Source: Rhizomys pruinosus (Eukaryota > Chordata > Mammalia > Rodentia > Spalacidae). From it: 64,000 bases of DNA. Each line of letters begins with the position of its first letter. The stretch's first letter is position 1. The stretch covers positions 975,363-1,039,362 of the forward strand of contig VZQC01013712.1 of the NCBI GenBank assembly GCA_009823505.1, written 5' to 3'. Made by a program: the position numbers and the translations under genes. The notes beneath the pieces are model-generated. The model did not search any database and was not told where the DNA came from. It was given only the letters and a program-made list of their open reading frames with translations. Below are positions 25,300-36,995 of this stretch, one piece after another.

Positions 25300-26549
25300 T
25301 TACCTCACTACAGCTTTATGTACTGTAGCCTGGAAGTAACAACAGGAATCCTTCCACTTGTTGATCCATAGAACTCTTGGTCATATTCCCTTACACTTTG
25401 TGACTTGTGGAGAATTTGATTATGGCTCTTTTAGTTCCAAGGAAAGAAGGTAAACCACAATTTACTAGAATGAGTAAAATAAGATCTCATACTTCATTGA
25501 AAAGCACACTGCAGAATCCAATAGTCAGGGAAAGAGGGGCCTCCATGGAGTCCCACATATGAAGGAAAGTGTTAAGTTTGTGATAAACATGGACTTTGAT
25601 TTTACCAAGGAAGTGGACTGAGAGAGATTATCCCATATGATAGAAGTAATAAGAAAACCCACAATGAAGAAATAGAAGAAAACCAAGGAATGTCACTTGT
25701 TTATTAAAGTAGAAAGAGATAAGGTGGGAGAAGGAAGTGAATAGGGATGGGATGCAATGAAGGGCAATCTGTAATGGATATTGGAAGGATTTATGAGAAA
25801 ATCTGTCTTCAGAAAGAGGAATACATTTTGAAACGAAGCCACATTATTTTAAGTAAAAATAAAGATCTTACCCTGTATTATGCATGCCTCCTGTCTTATA
25901 AAGTGTTTCCCTAAAATCCACTGCCTTCCTCTATATGGGGGTTAAATCAAACCTGCTTATGAAATCTGCGATGGGAAGAAAATGACCATCTTTACTTGTT
26001 TTCTCATCACTTAGTATCACTGTAAAGAGTCAGTACTATATTGCAAGCAACACACGATTGTTATTCTAAAAATAAATTTATCTTTCACCCTAGGGCACTG
26101 ACTTGAATTTTTGTTATTTTTATCATTATAGCATATTTATATTATAAGTGTTTTGGTGTTTTATTCTCTTTGTTTTCTCCTTACATATCTCCCTAGGTAT
26201 CTCCATATTTTCCTCTCTCCCTTCCTTTCATCCTCCCTCCCTCCCTCTCTCCTTCCCTCCCTGCCCCTTCCTCCCCCTTTATCTTACTTTAACTTTTTTC
26301 CTCTACTTCTGTCTTTCTTCCTGGCTTCCATCTTCTTTCTGGTCAGAATAGCTTTCTACTGCTTTCAAAGTAATTGAATGAAAAATTTCCCCAAAGTTTC
26401 TATGTTGTGCAGTTGTTATTAGGTAGATGGAAAACTTCAGTAGTAGAAACAATTTTCCCTCACATTTAGCAGCATTAAATATCAGGAATAAATTTATGTA
26501 AAAATAATTATGTGAAAAGTACCTTTTTGATGATCTGGGGATGAATTTA
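25300..26549. other. Intron sequence; pyrimidine-rich tract only
   Basis: No gene or SINE. A TCCC/TTCC-rich stretch lies at about 26205-26290. Confidence 0.35.
26205..26290. repeat. Imperfect (CCCT)n / polypyrimidine tract
   Basis: Repeated ctccctccctccctc and ttccctccctgc units, almost purely C and T. Open frames across it are low-complexity artefacts. Confidence 0.8.
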
Positions 26550-26561
26550 ATAAAAATGTCT

Positions 26562-26710
26562 CTTTTTTTGGTCTTTTTGAGACAGGGTCCCCCTGTAGCC
26601 CCAGCTGTCCTGGAACTCACTGTAGACCAGGCTGGGCTTGAACTCACAAAGATCTGCCTGCCTCTGCCTCCCGAGTGCTAGGATTAAAGGCGTGCGCCAC
26701 CACGCCGGGC
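26562..26710 (-). mobile_element. B1 SINE
   Basis: Well-preserved minus-strand B1 ending gcgccaccacgccgggc. A perfect 12-bp TSD, ataaaaatgtct, lies at 26550-26561 and 26711-26722. Confidence 0.96.
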
Positions 26711-26722
26711 ATAAAAATGTCT

Positions 26723-27690
26723 TTGAAAGATATTCCATAATGGTAGTTAAGTTGAAACCCATGTATCTAGGCTTTGAGACCCAAACAATATTCTTTGACA
26801 CAGCTGAGGCAGTCATATCAAAAGGGAAATATCCATCCTATACATAGAGGGCAAAATTGCCATCAGCCAAATAGCACCTTGTTTTTCTTTTGCATTCTGT
26901 TTGCAATTGTCATTTTCCATCTTAGTAGGATATGTATTTCTATGGATATTTCCTGACTGAGAAGTTGAAAGTTATTTCTTTTGTTCTGTGTCTTCTATAT
27001 ATACACTTCATAAAGATAACTAATTAAGGAGAAAAATATTTGTAAGTTCATAAATTTTTCTAGGTATCCCTAGTACATTATAGCTCTATTGTTCTTAGTT
27101 TGAATCCAGCTGTTTCTTTAATGTGAATGGAAAGATTAGCTATTATGGCATAGGAAAATTAGGAACTAAAGCTGAGACTAGAGAAGATGACAGCTATAAA
27201 TGAGCTTTCTTCTTGGACTTACAAGGTAGGTAGTTTAGAAAGTCCTACCTGAGGACTTCTGTTGTAATCTGAATGTTGGTACCCTAACAAAAATTCATAC
27301 ATTTGCTTATCTCTGGGTGTTGCTCAGTCCTTTCACATTTATTTAATGTATGTGAGGTCCTGAATGTGAGTCTCAGCAGGGCAAAAACATTGTATGTTGA
27401 CCTTGTCTCCAAGTGATGGTAAAAGGATTGGTTTCCTTTGAGAAGCTAGCTTCTGAGGGCTCCACACTCATGAATGAAATTATCTTGTCCTCTAAAAGGA
27501 GGCTTGGAGAAGTCTACTTTCTTCTTTTGGTATGTGAGAGCACATAGAATGGTCAATCTGTGAGAAACAGGCCATTAGTAGGCAGCAAATATGCTGCCAC
27601 ACTAATCTTGAGAAGGCTCTAGAACTATAAGCAAAAATTTGTGGGGTTTTTATAATGCTTAATTTAAGATATTTTGCTGTAGCAGTGTTC
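26723..27690. other. Intron sequence; nothing recognised
   Basis: About 1 kb of AT-rich sequence without SINE or exon. Text near 27260-27660 (ctgaatgttggtaccctaac, gtgagtctcagcagggc) may be an aged rodent LTR or other repeat, but I cannot name it. Confidence 0.3.
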
Positions 27691-28095
27691 TAATTTCTCT
27701 TTGATTGCTGTGACAAAACATGCTGACCACTACCAACTTGGGGAGAAAAGGGTTTATTTGGCTCACATCTCCTGGGTCTCAGTTCATCATTGAGGGAGCC
27801 CACCATAGGAACTCAGGGCAGGAACTTGAAGTCAGGAACTGAGCACAGGCCATGGAGGAATGCTGCTTACTGGCTTGCTCTCCTGGCCCATGCACAGCCT
27901 GTTTTCTTATACAGTACAGAAAAACCTGCCTGGGGTGGCACCATCCACAGTGGGCTGGGGCCTCCCACATAACAATCAAGACAATACTCCACAGATGTGG
28001 CCACAGGCCAGTCCAATGGACCCAATTCCTCATTTGAGGCTCCCTCAACCCAGGTGTGTCAAGTTGATACTAAAGCTATCCAGCACAAGCTTCTA
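27690..28095 (+). mobile_element. Muroid interspersed repeat, family not named
   Basis: Begins ctctttgattgctgtgacaa, continues ggtttatttggctcacatc and ccaccataggaactcagggc, and ends caggtgtgtcaagttgatac. It is the same class as the copy at 22.47 kb. Confidence 0.65.
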
Positions 28096-28284
28096 AATAG
28101 ATTAATACATACATTGGTACAAACAAGTAAGGTGCTGCTGTAACAAGTACCTACAAATGCAGAACTGGCTGTGAACCTGGCTAATAAGTAGAAGCTATAG
28201 GAGATCTGATGCACAGTGCCAATGAGCCTCATGAGAGTTTCTGGTATGAGGTCATCAGAAAATTAGGTCTGCAAGCAAAGTGTC

Positions 28285-28640
28285 TGTATTAGTTATGTCT
28301 CTGCTGCTGTGATAAAATACCATGACCCAGGTAACATATAGGAAAAAGAGTTTATTGGGCTTGTAGTTCCAGAGAGGTAAGAGTCCATCCTGGGAAGATC
28401 CAGTTTGAATTAGGGACTAGTTTTCAGATAGCATCCCTCAGGGCACAACATGGAAGTCAAGGGGTTCCTCTGACCCCTCCCCATGAGGGAGGAACTCATG
28501 GCCCAGGCACATGATGTTAGGCAGGGCATCAGCATACAGGGGCGTGAGACTGGGGTCTGCGATTGTCTCTGAGAGATGATGTCATTTTGCTTATAAAAGT
28601 GACTCGCAGCATGCAGTAAGTTGAATCTCCATCACCATCT
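28285..28640 (+). mobile_element. Muroid interspersed repeat, family not named (second copy nearby)
   Basis: Starts tattagttatgtctctgctg with gctgtgataaaataccatga and agagtttattgggcttgtag. This opening matches the 27.69-kb copy; the internal sequence differs. Confidence 0.6.
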
Positions 28641-28960
28641 GAAGAGATTTCTGGATCCATTATTTTCCACATGTGCGTAAGTTAACCCCATCAGGCTTGA
28701 GTGGTGTGTGCTAGCGAACTTTGGCTGGGGAGAACAAATCCAGTGCCAGCTCTGTGAGAACCAATCCAGTGCCAGCCTGTGAAGTCCAACATCAATCAGG
28801 CCAACAGGATAATGACTGGTGTGAGTGGTGAGTCTTTGCCAGCGGAATTAGAATGAGGAGTGCTGAACAAGCATAAATTTGGGAGGTCCAGGAGTGGAAT
28901 CAGTAGGCCAGTGCCTGGTGTAGATGTTAGGTGCTAACTCGTGGGATAGAGAAAGGTTAT
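28641..28960. other. Unrecognised sequence with short direct repeats
   Basis: Contains 'atccagtgccagc' twice (about 28738 and 28766). It sits between a rodent repeat and an L1 3' end, and may belong to either. Confidence 0.3.
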
Positions 28961-29635
28961 CAACCACTAGCCCCTAAGAGAGCCATGGGCGGCTTCCTTT
29001 TGCTCTTTTTCTCTTCTCCCTTTTCCTTTGATCCCTCATTTGTGGATGTTAACACCAAATCCCCAGTTGTCAGGCAAACTGAGAAACTTTATTATTATAT
29101 TTCATTGTATCTGAAAGCAACTCTGCTATTCCAATGCGAATCTCTTAATGGGCTGTAGAATTGTCCTACCACTTGTATTCACTCATTGTAATTGCCATAT
29201 ATGGATGGAAGATATGTATTCATATTCTATTCATATTCTTTTTACCTGCATGCAACTTTACTGTTAAAATATGAATCTCTAGATGCATTTTGGAATTAAC
29301 TTATAGTTTATTTTCAGAATTTGTAATTTTGATTTATGTGTGGAGTGTATATATGCATATTTTGGAATGATATAATATTAAAGGGAACAAAAAAGAGAGA
29401 GAAAAACATAATAAAAAACTGACCAAAACAGTAAACTTGTGCATGAAAAAGGTTATAAAAGACTGAGAAAAAAAAAGACTGAGAAAAAGAAGCAAGACAG
29501 GACTTAACATGCATGACAGAGTCCATGAGCTCTGGAAGTGGGGTGGGGGGACTTAAGGGGTGGGCATGAATGGGGAAAGGAGTCTAGATTTGATTGAGAA
29601 ATGTTGTATGAAATGCACTCAATAAAAATTAACTT
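28961..29635 (+). mobile_element. L1 3' end (ORF2 C-terminal region and 3' UTR variant)
   Basis: At about 29035, catttgtggatgttaacacc matches the ORF2 C-terminus/3'-UTR junction seen in the other L1s here. The last 370 bp are a variant 3' UTR (ttacctgcatgcaactttac, ggttataaaagactgag, gacagagtccatgagctctg) ending in caataaaaatt. The same variant occurs at 38590-38961. Confidence 0.7.
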
Positions 29636-29651
29636 AAAAATTAAAATAGAA

Positions 29652-29797
29652 GCTGGGCGTGGTGGTGCACGCCTTTAATCCTAGCACTTGGGAGGCAGAG
29701 GCAGGTGGATCTCTGTGAGTCCAAGGCCCACCCGGTCTACAAAGTGAGCTCCAGGCCAGCTGGGACTTAAGGGAGACCCTGTCTCAAAAAGACAAAA
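29652..29797 (+). mobile_element. B1 SINE
   Basis: Starts gctgggcgtggtggtgcacg and ends ctcaaaaagacaaaa. A perfect 16-bp TSD, aaaaattaaaatagaa, lies at 29636-29651 and 29798-29813. It sits directly on the tail of the preceding L1. Confidence 0.97.
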
Positions 29798-29813
29798 AAA
29801 AATTAAAATAGAA

Positions 29814-30640
29814 AAGAAGTTATATTTATACTCCTGGTGGGATTATCACAGCCAGGGAGGGCTCGCTATGCTGTGATGAAGCTCAATAGTTTCAAATTCA
29901 AAGGAAATATATCATTTCTCAGAACAAGGTAAAGCTTGGTCTGATTTTTAAAATAACAGCATATCCAAGGATCTTTGCCTTTCATTTGAGCCCTATCATA
30001 TTTTTGAGTGCTCAACAAGATCAAATGAGGAAAAATTAACTGTACTCTTTGCAAAGCACAGTGAAAAACATTAACTGGTATCTAGAGGTTTTATTGAATT
30101 GAAAAATGTTTCAGAAAAATGAAAACTAATACTTAAAAAATATAAACACCCTCTTGACATCTTTGAAATTTTCGTATACTAGAAGCATGTTAAAAATCTA
30201 GGAGGGTAGTAGGTTCCCCCTTAATTAAAATGTTTTCTCTAGTCTGTTTTCATTTATTTTCAAATGTTCATTCATGTTTAATTTAAATTCCATATCTATC
30301 TGGACACTGAGGCCTTTGAATGTTCAGCACCAAACATGAAAGTAAAAATCTTTGAAATGAAAAAAATGTCAGAATGGTAAGACAAGATAACAGATGAAAT
30401 CTTTTACTAATCTCTTTTTCCTTCCTCCCATTTCCGTTGTGCTGGTAGTCTATGAGGAGAGTTTTCATCCAACAAAGAGTTTTGAGAATTTATTATATTT
30501 TATATATAGTGGATCTAGCAGTAATGAGAACAAGAAATATCTCTAATCTCAGAGTATATTTTCTAGGGGCAGGAAGAAGGCAAGAAACAAATATATAATA
30601 TCTAATATTAATAAGCACAATTAAAAGGAAACTTACAGGG
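29814..30640. other. Intron sequence; nothing recognised
   Basis: AT-rich, without repeats or exons that I can identify. Confidence 0.35.
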
Positions 30641-31460
30641 AGAAGACAATAAAATATAATGAATAGTATTTTATATAAGGTAGCCAGGAAAGGCCTATGG
30701 CCATGGGCCTGTATCATTTGAGGTAACCATAAGAAAAGCAGAAGAGTGTTCTCGATTGGGAAAATAACAATTAAGAACGATCTCAGAAAGGAAAATGCTT
30801 GGCTCCCCAGATTGTGTTAGAAAGAAAAATCAACAATAGAACAAATTGGGCAGTATGTATAGGCCACAGCAAAATTTTGGTATTTCCTATAGTTAGTGTA
30901 AGCTGGGAGCTCCAACCCAGGTCATGGCAGAGAAGCTGGGGATTAATCATAGCTGTGATTGGCTTTGAAATTTGAACCATTAGGTTTTAGTATTAGCTTA
31001 GGATGTGAGTGGAGAAAAAAATAAAAGTGAAGGGTGACTTTAGATATTTGGGACTGAGCAACTAGAAGAATGTTGGTGACAAGGAAGAAGAAGAAGAAGA
31101 AGAAGAAGAAGAAGAAGGAGGAGGAGGAGGAGGAGGAGGAGGAGGAGGAGGAGGAGGAGGAGGAGGAGGAGGAGGAGGAGGAGATGATCAAGTTTGGAGT
31201 GGGGGAAATTAGGAGTACTCTATGTAAGAAGATAACCTTGATATATCTATGGGATGCCTAAGTGGCATTGTTAACTAAGAAAATGGATGTATAAGTCTAG
31301 ACTTCGAGTAAAACGTATGGGCTACCGATATAAATTGAAGAGTTGTCAACATATAAGTGGCAAGAAAAGTCACGAGATAGAGACTAAAGGAAAGCATTGG
31401 GCATTTGAATGAGAAAAGGAAATCTGAAACCTAGAGAACTTCAGTAGTTATTTAATATGA
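30640..31460 (+). mobile_element. Ancient mammalian interspersed repeat, family not named
   Basis: The order of phrases (caggaaaggcctatgg, gtgactttagatatttggga, gagcaactagaagaatgttg, ggatgtataagtctagactt, aattgaagagttgtcaacat) is that of a repeat common across placental genomes. I cannot give its Dfam name from memory. A long purine microsatellite has grown inside it. Confidence 0.45.
31084..31182. repeat. (GAA)11(GGA)22 polypurine microsatellite
   Basis: Eleven uninterrupted GAA units (31084-31116) followed by 22 uninterrupted GGA units (31117-31182). It is pure purine on the plus strand and pure pyrimidine on the gene's sense strand. Confidence 0.97.
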
Positions 31461-32119
31461 GAAAGGTTAGAATTAATATTTTCAGTTTTTCATATTTCCA
31501 TAAAATATTTCGTTGTGGAAGAAACAAAAGATAGCAGAATTTTCCAGTATGTCATGCTTTCCAGTTTCAGATTCTAGAATTTTAAGAGCTTCCAGTTGTT
31601 GCTTTACTCTTTAAATAGAATGAATTTATTTTAAAACTAAGATTATTTCTGTCCATACTGGCTGAATTATTGGATTGTCTCAGTTTTCTCTATAGATATT
31701 TTCAAATACATATATATTTAATTTTTCTTTAATTGCTTTCTTTGTATTTAAACTACTCCAAATATTTTAGGTTGTTTATTTTATTCATCTGTCTATTTTT
31801 CAATACCTAGTGAAAGTTTACTACACATGAATTCTCAAAAATAAAAGAGAATTTTAGTAGTTTATTCAATCAGAATATATTTGATATGCCTATTTGTAGA
31901 TAAACATTTCCTAACTTGACTGTAGACACAGAAGTTCAGCAGCAGACTCTGGCTTAGAGAATCTCTGAACCAGAAACAAGAACAAAATGGACCAGAAGAA
32001 AGTAAGTTTTGAGAAAAGGCATGTGGACCTGTTCAATACCCAAGTCAACTTAGGAAGGCATATTGAAGAAAAATTACTCAAATTCAGTATAACAAGAAAC
32101 AATTTTTAGGAATCCATTT
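31461..32119. other. Intron sequence; nothing recognised
   Basis: AT-rich, without a clear repeat. Confidence 0.35.
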
Positions 32120-32290
32120 CATATCTATTACATGTTTATTTAAGCAGGAAACTCTACAAGGTACATATTATTACTCCTATTTTACATATGAGGAAACTAA
32201 CATTCAGAGACTCTAATCAAGCAAATTAGTTTTGCATTATCAAATGGCTGAACCAGAATTCCTGGACCAGCCTGTACTGACTTTGCTTTC
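32120..32290 (+). mobile_element. MIR SINE relic
   Basis: Retains the MIR core order: tattattactcctattttac, atatgaggaaactaacattc and agagactctaatcaag, then atggctgaaccagaattcct. Clearly ancient, with many substitutions. Confidence 0.75.
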
Positions 32291-33123
32291 TATGCTAGAC
32301 TCCTTTACACATAAAGACTCCTTTATTTTAAGACAGAATCAAGTCTAATCATGTGAAACATGGTGCTGCACAGATAGGAGCATTAGTCTCAGAATAACCA
32401 CACTTTTTTGCTTCTTCTGGAGCTTTTCCTTGTGCTCAAGTTTTAGGTCTGGCAAGAAAATGGAAATTCCATTTTGGCCAACAGGAATAAGTAGTGATTT
32501 TGCTGACTGAATCTATTCTATTGTTTTATAGCCTAGGCAACAAGAACAATGATGAAGAACATTTGCTCTGCTATATTCCCAAACCTTTCTCAGATGAACA
32601 CACAAAGTATTTAACCTTTTTACAGGTATCAAGACTTATGGCAAGGTAAAAGCCAATTCAGAAGCTTCTTTGGCAGCTTAGATTGTCACTTTAATATCTT
32701 GTTTTATCCATCTCATCTATAATTTTAGTTTCTTCTCTTTGTCCATCATGTACAATTCTACTCAATCTAGAACAAGCTCTTTCGAGAGATTTTTCCAGAC
32801 ATACCAAAGTACTTAAAAATATATGCACCCTCTAAAGGTTCCTTAACATCAAATCATATTACAGTAAATAATTTATGGTATTTATGATTATTTCTATTAG
32901 ATAGCATAATCAGATATTCAATTAATATTTTATTTAAGAAATAAAAATAGCTTTGTCTTTCATGTGATAATATAATCTCAAGGATTTCATCTAAGTAATA
33001 CAAGATAAATTCATGAAATTATTGAATTCTACATATACTAAATTATATATATATATATATCACATATAATTCTAGATAAGGTACATTTAATGTGAATTAT
33101 ATTAATATATAATTATATTTTAT
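32291..33123. other. Intron sequence; nothing recognised
   Basis: AT-rich, with a short (TA)n tract near 33042-33060. Confidence 0.35.
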
Positions 33124-33141
33124 TCCATTTGTTTATTTCTT

Positions 33142-33319
33142 TTCTTTTTTTTATCTTTTTGAGATGGGGTCTCCCTTTAGTCCCAGCTGGCCTGGAGCTC
33201 ACTTTGTAGACCAGGCGGGCCTTGAACTCTCAGAGATCCACCTGCCTCTGCCTCCCAAGTGCTAGGATTAAAGGAGTGTGCCACCGCGCCCGGCTTTTTT
33301 TTTTTTTTTTTAATCTTTT
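33142..33319 (-). mobile_element. B1 SINE with T-rich DNA at both ends
   Basis: Minus-strand B1, ctttttgagatggggtctcc to gtgccaccgcgcccggc. A perfect 18-bp TSD, tccatttgtttatttctt, lies at 33124-33141 and 33320-33337. An unexpected T-rich segment (33295-33319) lies between the B1 5' end and the right TSD. It is about 185 bp upstream (in window coordinates, left) of the Ig exon. Confidence 0.95.
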
Positions 33320-33524
33320 TCCATTTGTTTATTTCTTAATGCTATTTAATGTTGATAGACTTTTTTTCCCTAGAATGCACAGCAAGGAAGATTTTGTTCC
33401 TCAAAAATAATGCAATGGTTCAAAGAAACTTTTATTAAAAGACAAATTATGGCCAGAGAACATATTTAAATTGAATAGTTATTGGTGGTTAACTAGATAA
33501 AGTTATATTTATTGAGAAGAATAC

Positions 33525-33670
33525 CCTTTTTACGAAGCAGAACACTGGCATGTTTCCGTCCATTTCTGTTTTCCACATGGCAGGTATAGTTAGCCAAGTC
33601 AGCCTCCACCACTGAGTCAAAGATGAGTGTCAATTCAACTTCTTTTTCTCCAAGATGCTCTTTTAGAAGC
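33525..33670 (-). CDS. IL1RAPL2: IL1RAPL2 exon: C-terminal half of third Ig domain
   Basis: This 146-bp exon has acceptor TATTCCAG and donor AAAAAGG|GTATTC. It carries one leading base, 48 full codons and one trailing base. The peptide runs [20 protein letters not shown] and then [20 protein letters not shown] to LLRKK. DLANYTC is the Ig-fold D-x-x-x-Y-x-C motif whose Cys closes the domain disulfide, and NYT is a potential N-glycosylation site. The domain is extracellular and lies just before the membrane pass encoded by the next exon. The exon encoding the first half of this Ig domain is not seen up to position 64000, so the upstream intron must exceed 30 kb, which is consistent with the very large introns known for this gene. 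Confidence 0.94.
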
Positions 33671-34050
33671 CTGGAATAAAGATGGTAGACTTAGCTGAGT
33701 GTTTGAATTAGGCAGGAAGCAGTCATAGAAAGGTCATAAGATGGTTAAATAGCATGCCTTCCTTGGGACCCTGGTGGGTAGAGAGAGCACTGGCTGTGTG
33801 TATGTGATTGTGGCAACTACAAAAAGAAAATGTAAAAGGGTCACTTGATTTGAAGAACAAACCAGAAAAGAAAGAAGTAAGGAATTAATCCATCAAAAAA
33901 AAAAAAAAAGTATTGACATGAGACTAGGGCTTGTAAAGACAGCATATGTGATGTCTCTGTCAAAGCAGAGCTTATGAAAACTAGTTTTTACAATTCATTA
34001 GCATTTTTGTGTAAGCATAGATTTTATGTTAGAAAGGGTAAAGAAGGGGA
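33671..34050. other. Intron sequence upstream of the Ig exon; nothing recognised
   Basis: No repeat named. A short A-tract lies near 33895-33909. Confidence 0.35.
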
Positions 34051-34057
34051 GCTAGGG

Positions 34058-34248
34058 GGCTGAAAAGATGGCTCGAGTTTAAGAACACTGGTTGCCCTTC
34101 CAGAGGACACAGGAGTACTAGTACCCAAACTGTGGCTAAAGACCATCCGTAACTCCAGTTCCAGGGGATCTGACCACAGGTTTTGGATGTTCAGGTGCAC
34201 TTGCGCACGAGCAAAGCACTCCTACACATAAAATAATTTAAATAAATG
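34058..34248 (+). mobile_element. B2/B3-superfamily SINE (old copy)
   Basis: Starts gggctgaaaagatggctcga, with ccgtaactccagttccaggg (single core), ggtgcacttgcgcac and a tail ending ataatttaaataaatg. More diverged than the others. Confidence 0.85.
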
Positions 34249-34249
34249 A

Positions 34250-36790
34250 ATCAAATGTTTATAAAAGGAGACCTTTAAAGTGGTCACTATAAAAAAAAAG
34301 TCAACTCAACATTAAGTGGCCTTCTATCTTCAAATATAAGTAAGAATCCTGATTTCTTTTCTTTTGGTGTTGTCTAGTACAGGAATAGACCCCACTCCAA
34401 ACTTCCCGACTCAGTGTTCCCACCCCACCCCCATGGCCCAGATATCTCCAAATACTGCTACATTTTTGCTCTTCTTCTTTTACTCATGGCAAAAACCTTA
34501 TTTTATGTAACATATTTTCTTATTCTTGAGCATTTTTTTCTGTAGTGAAATTGCAAAGACCTTTGAATGACCAGGAAAAGAACTGAGATATTAGGATTCT
34601 TTCCAAAGCAATAAAATTCCTGACTAGCTACCGCTTCAGTAAGGATATTTTTCTGAACACTCATGCTTTGAACCAAAGGAGCTAATCAAAGTAACAGAAA
34701 CCAGTTGCTATGTTCTGGGGTAGGGAGTTAAATATACACATGTATCTGTAAACAGAAAATATTTTATATGGAAAATTTATGGAACAGAAGCTATTTTATC
34801 TTCCTTATGTACTTATGAGTATGAGTACTGAAACTTACTCTGATTTACTGGCATTGAGCAAAAAGTTGGAAAATATAATGATGCTTAGAAAACATTGTTA
34901 TAATACAGGCCTTTCCCATACAAACTCAAAATGGATCCTTACAAAGTCATTTACTCCATGGTGCCTTATGTAATTAATCTTTAAACTGGAAAAAATCTTC
35001 TATAGTGAGTACAAAGTTTTGAAAGTAAAATTTGTTAAAATGATTTTTAAATGTAAAAATAATCATTATCACATTCAAGCGAATGTTACTAAATTTAAAT
35101 ATTACATTATCTGAAGGAAGACTGCTTAGAATTCAGCTCCATCAAAAACTTTTGTATGTGTACTTCTTAACATTTAATATAGGCTTAAGTTAATTTCTTT
35201 TGGTTCTTTGAGGAAGGGCTTAAAGTTAAGTTTGCATAAAAGTTTCTCAAAACTGAGAATTCCCTGCACTGATATCAGAAGCCTAAACTAAGTTCTAAAT
35301 AAAAAAATTTCCAAAATTAACCTTGTTTCTGTTTTTTCCCATTAACATACATATGAAAAAGTTGGCCATGTAGCACATATCGCTCAATTGCATCTTCTAC
35401 ACTTGGTAGTATGTATCATATTGATTTAGACAAATGTAAAATTTCCTTAACTGAATTGGTGAGACCACATAGTACTATGCCTTTATATTAATTGCTTTAC
35501 TCACTGACTGAAACTAAAGTTCTCTCAACCTCACAGTAAACCAATAAAACATTGGAAATTTACAATATTTATGGTTAATATTAACTTATGCTCTTTCCAT
35601 TTTCTTCCTATTCTTGGTAAATCGAACCACATTCACTGTTTTAGTTCTATGTACCCTACTGTGGAAGAACCTGTTATAGTTCTAGAATTCTGAAAGGCAC
35701 TGCAAACTCAGTTTGATTTAAAGTATCACACGGAGGTCAGCCACAGCCTCTGCCAGGCACGGGGCAAAAAAGCTGATCTGTTCTTCTCCATGAAGACTTT
35801 GCCTCTGCATCTCTAATGCAGTTTCCAAAAACAGATCTTCACAGTCTACAGAAAGAATTTGGAGAGAGGATTTGAAAAATGATCTGTCTTCCATCTATTA
35901 ATATATATGAGGTGTCTTAATTATCAGGTCTTAAAAACCTAGAGGTCACTTGCTTTCTTGGAATTAAACAGTAGATTGGTGTTTCTGTGTACAAATCACT
36001 TTGCAAGAGCAGTCATAACTTTCTACCAAGTACTGATATATAATAATCCACCAATTATACTTTGCCAACCCCTAATAAGTGCCTAGCTCTAAGCTAAATA
36101 CTTAGTATAAAAGAAATATAAACATTAAAAAGCACAAAACTTCTTTCATTAAACTCTAAAATTTATATGCTAGCATAAAACTTACACAATTTTAAAATAA
36201 TAGGAGAAATGAATTTAAGCAGGGTGTTACAGTTATGCTTATGCTTATTAGAGAATTTCAAAGCTTGACATGATGGTTAGACAAATATCTTTTCCAGAAG
36301 ATAATATAGGAAGAGCTTTTTGTAGTGTTTTATGATGAAGTTTAAAAGTGAGGAGTTCCTGTAATATGCTTCAAATAACACAACAGTATTTCATTTCAAT
36401 GATAAACAATGGAAATAGTAAGAGCCACATGAATTTTGAAATTAGTTTGTTTTCAGGTGTAAGTAGGCCATTCTACCTTCAGTGAATCTGAAAATGTAAA
36501 CCACACACAGATGAAGCACCTCATTTCTGTGAGTATTTTTGTTTTGTTTTGTTTTAATTTCTAGAACCAGTGTCTGTAAGGCAGTGGAGAAATACCATTG
36601 TCAGAAAGGTTAGACCAATGCTCATATCTCATGAACTCACTTGAAGAATCATTTGTTTGGGTTTACTATGGGAGATAATGTGATCTAAGCAAAGGACTAT
36701 ACTTAAAGCCATATTGGCTTAATTAAAAGCAAATTTGAATGTAATTTGGTGAGTTTGGACACCCGTATATTCCCATTTTGATGAAGGCCA
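34250..36790. other. Long intron sequence; one exon-like stretch, otherwise nothing recognised
   Basis: About 2.5 kb without SINE or L1 text. The only coding-like piece is a 114-bp open segment on the minus strand at 35732-35845 with splice-like ends. It does not match IL1RAPL2 and is phase-incompatible with the next exon. Confidence 0.3.
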
Positions 36791-36794
36791 ATGC

Positions 36795-36995
36795 AGTCTG
36801 TCTTAGGTTGCCTTTTGTTTTTGTTATAAAACACTCTGACAAAAGCAACTTGTGGATAACGTGTTTATTTGGCTTATACTTCCAGTTCACAATCCACCAT
36901 TTAGGGAAGTCAAGGCAGGAATTCGCAATGATTTATCATTATACACATAGATTAGTACATCTTTCAACTCTTATCAGAGAAGCTTCTTTTTATAG
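36795..36995 (+). mobile_element. Muroid interspersed repeat, family not named (partial)
   Basis: Starts tcttaggttgccttttgttt, with aacactctgacaaaagcaac and tttatttggcttatacttcc, like the copies at 22.47 and 27.69 kb, but truncated. Confidence 0.55.

Noticed and set aside
26148..26377. Leu/Pro/Ser-rich frames
   Set aside because: Produced by a low-complexity polypyrimidine tract.
31070..31261. Poly-Lys/poly-Glu and poly-Ser/poly-Phe open frames
   Set aside because: They are translations of the GAA/GGA tract on the two strands.
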